From: DATNBT01 sp964579765
GTDB lineage: Bacteria > Acidobacteriota > Vicinamibacteria > Vicinamibacterales > CAVVIG01
Direction: 5' to 3'
Assembly: GCA_964579765.1 (NCBI GenBank)
Contig: CAZOIK010000129.1
Coordinates: 1-27,858 of the forward strand
Length of the DNA stretch: 27,858 bases
Each line of letters opens with the position of its first letter. Within the stretch, counting starts at the first letter, position 1. Below, piece by piece: positions 22,479 to 27,858 of this stretch. A program made the position numbers and the translations under genes. The notes beneath the pieces are model-generated. The model ran no database searches and was not told the origin of the DNA. It saw only the letters and a list, made by a program, of their open reading frames with translations.

Positions 22479-24419
22479 TCAGTGCACGGCCGCCGGCCGC
22501 ATCGGCGCAGCCGGCGTGGACACGGGGATGACGTGTGCCGGGGCGCTGCGCGCCCGATCGACGAACGCGCGGTGCCATTCCTCGAGAACGACCAGCTGCC
22601 ACAGACGGCGATGGTGATCCTGAACCCCTGTCGCGTGTTCGACAATCATCTGGCGCACGCGAGTGGCGTCGAAGTAGCCGCGCGCAATCGCGCGCGAGCT
22701 GAGCAGCACGTCGTGCAGGTAGGCGGCGAGCGGGCGCCGGAACATCCGCTCCAGCGGCGTCGGAAACCCGACTTTCGGCCGCGCGAGAATCTCCTGCGGC
22801 AGCCGCGACGCCATCGCCCTCTTGAGGATCCACTTCGCGACGCCGTGGTGCAGCTTGAGCTCCGGCGGGATCGTCGCCGCGAACTCCACGATCGTGTGAT
22901 CGAGGAACGGCACGCGGAGCTCGACGGCGTTCGCCATCGTCATCTTGTCGGCCTTGATCAGCAGGTCGTCGACGAGCCAGGTCTTGAGATCCACGTAGAG
23001 CATCCGGCTCAGCGCGTCCTGTCCGGCCGACGCCGCGTAGTACCGCGCGAGCGCGCTCTCGGGCTGCACACGCAGAATTTCGTCGCGCAACGCCGGCGAG
23101 TACACCTCGTCTCGCCGCCACGGCTCGCTGACGCTGACGCCGAGATACCGCTCAGGCAGCGGATACGCCGCCATCGTCAGGTACTTTCGCAGCCGGGCCC
23201 CGACCATCGTGGCGAGCATCGGCGCGGCGGCGATCGATCGAACGGCCGAAGGGAGCCGGCGGTAGCGTTCGAGCCACAGCATGTACCGGTAGATCTGATA
23301 GCCGGCAAAGAGCTCGTCGGCGCCCTCGCCCGACAGCGCGACGGTCACGTGTTGCCGCAGCTCGCGCGACACGAAGTAAAGCGAGAGCGCCGCGGCTTCC
23401 GTCACCGGCTCGTCCATATGCCACACGTAGCCGGGAATGAACTCCTGGAACTGCGACGGATCGACGTACAACACGTGGTGCTCGGCGCCGAAGTGCCGCG
23501 AGACGAGCTCCGCGTACCGGCTTTCGTCGAACTCGACGCCGTCGCGATACGCGACGGAGAACGTCTTCACGCCTGAAATCCCGGCGTCGTGCAGAAGGCT
23601 GACGATGGCGCTCGAGTCGAGACCGCCGCTGAGGAAGATGCCGACGGGCACATCGCTGCGCAGGTGCAGCGCGGTGGACTCGAGTGCGCGTTCGTACAGC
23701 TCGCGGGCCGTGTCCTCCACGCTCCGCGCGCGATCGGGCGCCGCGCGGACATCCCAGTACTGGCGGACGACGGTGCCGTCTGCCGTGACGGTCAGCGTAT
23801 GGCCTGGCAGCAGCTTCCGCACGCCCCTGAACATCGTGCGCGCGCCGGGCACATAGCCGAAGGTCATGAACGTGTCGATCTCGCCACGATCGACCTCGCA
23901 CGCCACCCCCGGATACTCGAAGAGCGACTTGGCTTCCGACGCGAAGACGAGGCCGTCTGCGGTCTCGGCATAGTAGAGCGGCTTGATGCCGACGCGGTCG
24001 CGCGCCAGGAACAGCTCGCGCGTGCGCAGATCCCAGACGGCGACGCCGAACATGCCGCGCAGGCGTGCGAGCGCCTCAGCGCCACGCCGCGCATACAGCG
24101 CGAGCAGGACCTCCGAGTCGGTCTGCGTGCGGAAGCGGCAGCCGTCGCGCTCGAGCTCGGCCCGCAGCTCGAGGTAGTTGTAGATCTCGCCGTTGAACAC
24201 CATCGCGAACCGGCCGTCGGCCGTGTACATCGGCTGGCGGCCCTGCTCGCTCAGATCGAGAATCGCGAGCCGGCGGTGCGCAAGCCCGATGGGGCCGTCA
24301 CAGTGGAAACCGCTCGCGTCGGGCCCGCGGTGCGCGACCGCATCGCCCATCCGCCGCAGCGCTCCCCGATTGACCGGCGCACCGGTCCGATAGTTGAACA
24401 CCCCGGCAATGCCGCACAT
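22479..24419 (-). CDS. Asparagine-synthase-like glutamine amidotransferase, XrtA/PEP-CTERM type
   Basis: A 646-residue two-domain enzyme. The N-terminal class II glutaminase begins MCGIAGVFNY, with Cys2 as nucleophile, and has AHRGPDASG, FNGEIYNY and the TDSEVLL glutamine pocket. The C-terminal synthetase domain carries the PP-loop SGGLDSS (264-270), FDESRYAELVS and SGEGADELFAGYQIY. The family makes an acyl-adenylate and transfers ammonia from glutamine to a carboxyl. In exosortase loci this subgroup is common and unlikely to make free asparagine; amidation of a uronic acid in the polymer is a reasonable alternative (inference). The last ~30 residues are Pro/Ala-rich. ATG 24419 encodes the obligatory Met-Cys. 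Confidence 0.94.
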   Translation of the reverse strand: MCGIAGVFNYRTGAPVNRGALRRMGDAVAHRGPDASGFHCDGPIGLAHRRLAILDLSEQGRQPMYTADGRFAMVFNGEIYNYLELRAELERDGCRFRTQTDSEVLLALYARRGAEALARLRGMFGVAVWDLRTRELFLARDRVGIKPLYYAETADGLVFASEAKSLFEYPGVACEVDRGEIDTFMTFGYVPGARTMFRGVRKLLPGHTLTVTADGTVVRQYWDVRAAPDRARSVEDTARELYERALESTALHLRSDVPVGIFLSGGLDSSAIVSLLHDAGISGVKTFSVAYRDGVEFDESRYAELVSRHFGAEHHVLYVDPSQFQEFIPGYVWHMDEPVTEAAALSLYFVSRELRQHVTVALSGEGADELFAGYQIYRYMLWLERYRRLPSAVRSIAAAPMLATMVGARLRKYLTMAAYPLPERYLGVSVSEPWRRDEVYSPALRDEILRVQPESALARYYAASAGQDALSRMLYVDLKTWLVDDLLIKADKMTMANAVELRVPFLDHTIVEFAATIPPELKLHHGVAKWILKRAMASRLPQEILARPKVGFPTPLERMFRRPLAAYLHDVLLSSRAIARGYFDATRVRQMIVEHATGVQDHHRRLWQLVVLEEWHRAFVDRARSAPAHVIPVSTPAAPMRPAAVH

Positions 24420-24433
24420 CGGTTCACGTCCCT

Positions 24434-25837
24434 TCAGGCCGCGACGTCGCTCACCGCCGCGCCGCCCACGGCCGCGTCGAGGACGGCGGCGAGCTGCGCG
24501 GTCAGGGTGCGGTACATGAACTGCGCGGTCGCGTCGGGCGGCGGCGCCGCGAGCGCCTCGCCGTTCGCGAGACCCACGAGCAGCGTTTCGATTGCCGCCG
24601 CGTCGTTGGGCACCGATCGGCCGAGCGAATGGCGCGCGACGAGCGAGGCCGTCGCGCCCTCGCCGCCGACCACGAGCATCGGACGCCGGGTCGCGACGTA
24701 CTCGAAGATCTTCCCGGGCACCTGCAGCGGCGACTCGGGCTGAATCACGAGCAGTACCGGCGCGCGGCGCATCAGCGCCAGACACTGTCGGTGCGGCACC
24801 GCCGCCTCGCGCACGACGACGCCCGACGGCTCGAGACGATGCGCCAGCCGGCTCGCCGGCGCGTCGTCAGTCAATTCCCAGCCGCCGACGAAGTGAACGC
24901 GGATAGACGTCGCGTCGAGGCGCCCGCCGTCGATCGCACTCGCGACGGCGCGCAGCAGCGCTTCCGGCGATCGCTTCCCGTACACGGTGCCGAAGTGCCA
25001 GAGATCAACGGGCGGCGAGGCGGCGAGGCGCCCGGCGTCCATCGACTCGCGGTCGTCGGGGCCGTCTTCGTCGTCGAACCCGTTCGACACGGCCACGAAC
25101 TTGCCGCGCATTTCGGGATAGTCGGCCGCGAACCGATCCCGCAGCTCGATCGTGTTGGCGACGACGTGCGAGGCCGCGCGGCAGACGGCGCGCTCGAGGC
25201 GGCGGCTGCGCGCGCGCACGAAGGGTGCGTACGTCCGAAACGGATTGCGCACCCAGGGATCCCTGAAGTCCGCGACGAACGGCACGCCGAACCGCCGCGC
25301 CAGCGCGCGGCCGGCGAGCAACGACGTCCACGGACCGCCGGTGGCATACACGACGTCGGGCCGTTCACCGCTTGCGGCGGCCGCGATCGCGCGGCTGTAC
25401 CAGTAGCGCTGCGCGTCTGGAATGAGGAAGAGATGTTCCAGCAGGCAGGCCCGAAGGCCTGCACTCCGACGTGTCGTGAGGCGAGCTGTAGTGCGGACCG
25501 CCAGGTCCGCCGGGGTCTCGGACACACAGGTCTGAAGGCCTGCACTACTGCGAATTCGTGCCGGGGACGAGAGCATCCGGCGGACCGCGTCGCGCCAGCG
25601 CACGAGCGCCGCCATCGGCGTCGGATGTCCGACGCGATCGACGTGGACGGCCGCCGGCACGCGCCGGCCGAGCGTGGCGTCGATGACCGGCCGCGGCGAC
25701 AGCGTCCACGGATCGACCGCGACGACCCTCGGCGCCCAGCCGCACTCCGGCAGATGCCGGCAGAAGCCGAGCGGCCGCATCGCGCCGCTCGTGGACAGCG
25801 GCGGAAAGTAGTACGCGACCATCAGGACGCGTTTCAC
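24434..25837 (-). CDS. GT4-like glycosyltransferase with an in-frame repeat insertion
   Basis: A 467-residue GT-B protein, longer than usual. It starts RVLMVAYYFPPLSTSGAMRPLGFCRHL, a common start in exopolysaccharide GT4 enzymes, with FLIPDAQRYWYSRAI after residue 136, FVADFRDPWVRNPF, VSNGFDDED and GKIFEYVATRRPMLVVGG. Residues 97-131 are encoded by a palindromic repeat and contain AGLQTC and AGLRAC at the two ends. They lie in a linker of the N-domain and keep the frame open, so the enzyme may still fold. The GTG at 25837 overlaps the kinase stop (GTGA). If the insertion disturbs the acceptor site the enzyme may be inactive; this cannot be told from the sequence. Confidence 0.87.
   Translation of the reverse strand: MKRVLMVAYYFPPLSTSGAMRPLGFCRHLPECGWAPRVVAVDPWTLSPRPVIDATLGRRVPAAVHVDRVGHPTPMAALVRWRDAVRRMLSSPARIRSSAGLQTCVSETPADLAVRTTARLTTRRSAGLRACLLEHLFLIPDAQRYWYSRAIAAAASGERPDVVYATGGPWTSLLAGRALARRFGVPFVADFRDPWVRNPFRTYAPFVRARSRRLERAVCRAASHVVANTIELRDRFAADYPEMRGKFVAVSNGFDDEDGPDDRESMDAGRLAASPPVDLWHFGTVYGKRSPEALLRAVASAIDGGRLDATSIRVHFVGGWELTDDAPASRLAHRLEPSGVVVREAAVPHRQCLALMRRAPVLLVIQPESPLQVPGKIFEYVATRRPMLVVGGEGATASLVARHSLGRSVPNDAAAIETLLVGLANGEALAAPPPDATAQFMYRTLTAQLAAVLDAAVGGAAVSDVAA
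25445..25548. repeat. Palindromic repeat element, copy B, inside a glycosyltransferase gene
   Basis: Three hairpin modules: GCAGGCCC-GA-AGGCCTGC (25445-25462), GCGGACC-GCCA-GGTCCGC (25493-25510) and CAGGTCT-GA-AGGCCTG (25527-25542). The last two are bounded by perfect 7-bp inverted ends, GTAGTGC at 25488-25494 and GCACTAC at 25542-25548. The same modules make copy A. Copy B has kept the host reading frame open and adds about 35 codons. Confidence 0.75.
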
Positions 25838-26700
25838 GCGGGCGCGTCTCCTCGGTCAGACTGATAGCGGCTGTAGTCGATCGCCGCGGACGAGGCGACG
25901 ACGCGATTGAGCACCACGCCGGCGATGCGTTTGCGGTTGAGCGCGTCCACGGCGCGACGGACCACCCGCAGCGGCGTCGTCCCCGCGTTCACGACGAGCA
26001 CGACCATGTCCACCATCTCGGCGAGCAGGTGCGCGTCGGGCAGCAGGCCGACCGGCGGCGTGTCGAGCACCACCCACTCGAACTTGCTGGCCGCTTCGTC
26101 GATGATTCGGCGCATCCGCTCGGAGGTGAGGCCGCCCATCGGATCCGGATTCGGCGGACCCGCGGGCAGCACGGTGAGACGCGGCGACACCTCGATGAGC
26201 GAGAGCTTCACGTCCCCCGGCGCGGCCAGGCCGTCGTTCAGGCCGGCCGTGTTCGCGACGCCAAAGACCTCGTGCACCATGGGACGGCGCAGGTCGGTGT
26301 CCACGAGCAGGACGCGGCGCTTGAACGACTTGCTCAGCGTGAGCGCAAGATTCGCGGCCGTGAGCGTCTTTCCTTCACGCGCCCCGGCGCTCGCCACCAT
26401 CACGACTTTGGTCGCGCGGGCGACGTCCACCTGATGGAGCGCCGCGGCGAGCTTCCGGTATTCCTCGACGGCGCCGGGCGCGATTTCGCTGCTCACGATC
26501 AGCTTGCCGTTGAGCAGCGGCCCGTAGAGCGGCTCGCTCACGAGCGCCGGCGCCGCCGGAGCGGCGGGTTCCGGCTCACGGAACGGTTCACGAACCGGCT
26601 CCGGTTCGGTCACGGGCAGATCGGCGGCCAGGGGCGCGGGCGGCTCCGCGTCGCCGGCGCCCTGTCGCGCGCGTCGCAGCGCTTCGTCAATGCGGCTCAT
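25834..26700 (-). CDS. CpsD/CapB-like tyrosine kinase, XrtA-associated type
   Basis: A 288-residue BY-kinase cytoplasmic domain as a separate protein. It opens MSRIDEALRRARQ, the usual start of exosortase-locus kinases, then a Pro/Glu-rich linker (28-50). Signs are VEEYRKLAAAL, Walker A-like SAGAREGKT (104-112), Walker A' LLVDTDLRRP (131-140) and Walker B WVVLD (209-213). Such kinases partner with a Wzz-like membrane activator, here likely the protein whose end lies at 27681-27858, and autophosphorylate a C-terminal Tyr cluster to control chain length. Only Y276 and Y279 remain near the end, a short cluster. It follows the ATPase by 18 bp. Confidence 0.92.
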   Translation of the reverse strand: MSRIDEALRRARQGAGDAEPPAPLAADLPVTEPEPVREPFREPEPAAPAAPALVSEPLYGPLLNGKLIVSSEIAPGAVEEYRKLAAALHQVDVARATKVVMVASAGAREGKTLTAANLALTLSKSFKRRVLLVDTDLRRPMVHEVFGVANTAGLNDGLAAPGDVKLSLIEVSPRLTVLPAGPPNPDPMGGLTSERMRRIIDEAASKFEWVVLDTPPVGLLPDAHLLAEMVDMVVLVVNAGTTPLRVVRRAVDALNRKRIAGVVLNRVVASSAAIDYSRYQSDRGDAPA

Positions 26701-26718
26701 AGATCGACTCTCACAGTG

Positions 26719-27666
26719 TTAGAAGAAGGAAAACCGGCGGCGGTTGACCCAGTTGAACAGGAGGTCGCCCGGCACGGACGTCTCCGGCTCGATGCTGCCG
26801 TCCACGCGCGCACGCCGCTCGACGGCCGCCGCGGGTTCGGCATGCCGCTCGGGCGGGTCGAGATCGAAGTCGCGGCACACTTCGCGGGCGATCTCCCAAT
26901 CGACGGGCTTGCGTGCCGCGGCGAAGCCGGTGATGAGCGCGTTGTCGCACACCGCGCTGATCGTGCGCGGGATGCCGCGCGAGCAGTGGTGAATCAGCTC
27001 GATGGCCTCGCGCGTGAAGAGCTTCGCGGCGTCGCCGCCGGCAATCCGGATGCGCCGCGAGACGTACGCGACTGTCTCTTTCAGCGTCAGCGGCTGCAGA
27101 TCGCACCGCAGCGCCACGCGCTGCTTCAGCTGCTTCAGGCTCGGATCGTTGAGCCGGTCGGCGAGCTGGGGCTGTCCGGCGAGCACGACCGGCAGCAGCT
27201 TTTCCGTGTTCGTCTCGATGTTGGCCAGCAGCCGCACTTCCTCGAGCAGTTCGAGCGGCAGCGCCTGCGCCTCGTCCACCACGAGCGCGGTGACAATGCC
27301 CTGCGCCTGACGCGCGATCAGCTCGCGCTCGAGTTCGCCGAGCAGCGCCGTCTTGGACGCCGACGCCTGCGGGCTCAGCGAGAACCCCCCGGCGAGGAAC
27401 TCGACGAACTCGGCGCGCGTCAGCGTCGGGTTGTTCAGGTAGAGGCAGCGCGCGCCCTTCAGTTCTTCGGACTGCAGCGCCGCGCGAACCAGCGTTGTCT
27501 TCCCGGTTCCCGCTTCGCCGACGAGCAGCGTGATGCCACGGCGGCCCGCAATCCCGTACTGCAGGTTGCTGAGCGCCTCGCGGTGTTTGGCCGTGAAGAA
27601 CAGATAGCGCGGGTTCGGCACGAGGTCGAACGGCCGCTCCCGCAGGTTGTAGAAGTCTTGATACAT
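26719..27666 (-). CDS. XrtA-associated ExeA-like AAA ATPase
   Basis: A 315-residue AAA/ExeA-family ATPase. The start MYQDFYNLRERPFDLVPNPRYLF is characteristic, followed by Walker A GEAGTGKT (50-57) and Walker B VVDEAQ (129-134), then the sensor region SRGIPRTISAVCDNALI. In exosortase exopolysaccharide loci this ATPase is a standard member and is thought to power or regulate assembly or export; its direct partner is unknown. The last ~60 residues are disordered and acidic/Ala-rich before WVNRRRFSFF. ATG 27666 fits the family start; an in-frame extension upstream is GC-driven read-through of the Wzz-like gene. It is 14 bp after the Wzz-like stop. Confidence 0.92.
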   Translation of the reverse strand: MYQDFYNLRERPFDLVPNPRYLFFTAKHREALSNLQYGIAGRRGITLLVGEAGTGKTTLVRAALQSEELKGARCLYLNNPTLTRAEFVEFLAGGFSLSPQASASKTALLGELERELIARQAQGIVTALVVDEAQALPLELLEEVRLLANIETNTEKLLPVVLAGQPQLADRLNDPSLKQLKQRVALRCDLQPLTLKETVAYVSRRIRIAGGDAAKLFTREAIELIHHCSRGIPRTISAVCDNALITGFAAARKPVDWEIAREVCRDFDLDPPERHAEPAAAVERRARVDGSIEPETSVPGDLLFNWVNRRRFSFF

Positions 27667-27680
27667 ATGGGGCTCGATTC

Positions 27681-27858
27681 CTATGGGCGGAATTTCCAGA
27701 GCGCGAGCGCGACGGCGACCATCGACATGAGCACCATGGACGCCGCCGTGAGCATCGCGGCGCGCCGTCCGCGCCACTGCGGATGCTCGGCGGCGAGCAG
27801 CGGCACGACCGCGAGCACCGGCAGCGCGAGCGCCGCCGTCACGTCGTCGTCCGTGCGC
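27681..27858 (-). CDS. C-terminal end of a Wzz/GNVR-like chain-length determinant protein (partial)
   Basis: Only the last 58 codons are present; the start is beyond the window. The visible end reads RTDDDVTAALALPVLAVVPLL, the usual segment of Wzz-like chain-length proteins just before the last membrane helix, followed by a basic linker (HPQWRGRRA) and a hydrophobic helix (AAMLTAASMVLMSMVAVALAL) ending WKFRP and TAG. It should be an inner-membrane co-polymerase working with the CpsD-like kinase at 25834. This is a short fragment, so the family call rests on few motifs and on context. Confidence 0.78.
   Translation of the reverse strand, partial: RTDDDVTAALALPVLAVVPLLAAEHPQWRGRRAAMLTAASMVLMSMVAVALALWKFRP

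Noticed and set aside
27667..27777. N-terminal extension of the ATPase into the Wzz-like gene
   Set aside because: The family starts at MYQDFYNLRERPF; the upstream codons are the Wzz-like gene read in another frame.
1..27858. tRNA, rRNA, CRISPR array, integrase or insertion sequence
   Set aside because: None seen on either strand; the palindromic repeats are irregular in number and lack the spacer pattern of CRISPR.

Overview
This is very GC-rich bacterial DNA with dense, short-spaced genes and no RNA genes, CRISPR array, transposase or phage gene. It is a large exopolysaccharide / surface-glycan locus of the exosortase (XrtA)/PEP-CTERM type. The main evidence is an XrtA-type ATPase, a CpsD-like tyrosine kinase, the end of a Wzz-like chain-length protein, an asparagine-synthase-like amidotransferase and a secreted protein with a PEP-CTERM sorting tail. 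Such loci occur in Proteobacteria, Acidobacteriota and other environmental Gram-negatives. The base composition and a palindromic repeat that reads into proteins make me lean to Acidobacteriota (Vicinamibacteria-like), but that is a recollection-based guess. The exosortase itself is not in the window.

The genes fall into five blocks of alternating strand. Block A (minus, 5788 to 1) encodes a Wzm/Wzt ABC polysaccharide exporter, followed by nucleotide-sugar genes: hexapeptide acyltransferase, Gfo/Idh dehydrogenase, DegT aminotransferase, RmlC-like epimerase and a truncated SDR epimerase. Most are joined by ATGA/GTGA or other short overlaps. Block B (plus, 6148-10336) has the PEP-CTERM DUF4114 protein, a GT2-GtrA fusion and two further glycosyltransferases. 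Block C (minus, 14539-10329) has an O-antigen ligase/polymerase-like membrane protein, two SAM methyltransferases and a secreted protein of unknown function. Block D (plus, 14720-21389) has a polysaccharide deacetylase, two GT4 enzymes, a membrane GT2, a GT-C (PMT/ArnT-like) enzyme and a soluble GT2. Block E (minus, 27858-21302) has the Wzz-like C-terminus, XrtA-type ATPase, tyrosine kinase, a GT4, the amidotransferase and another GT4.

Taken together (inference): Block A makes an amino-uronic-type sugar (a WbpB/WbpD/WbpE-like trio) and exports a polymer by an ABC route. The glycosyltransferases of B, D and E build one or more glycans. The Wzz/kinase/ATPase set controls chain length or secretion, and the methyltransferases and deacetylase tailor the polymer. 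The PEP-CTERM protein is a likely surface or matrix partner. The presence of both an ABC exporter and a Wzy/ligase-like protein suggests two polymers, or one polymer and a glycosylation pathway.

The most unusual sequence features are a palindromic repeat found twice inside coding sequence (3254-3302 and 25445-25548), a hairpin that overlaps the tail of the PEP-CTERM protein, and an 88-bp tail-to-tail overlap between two glycosyltransferase genes.
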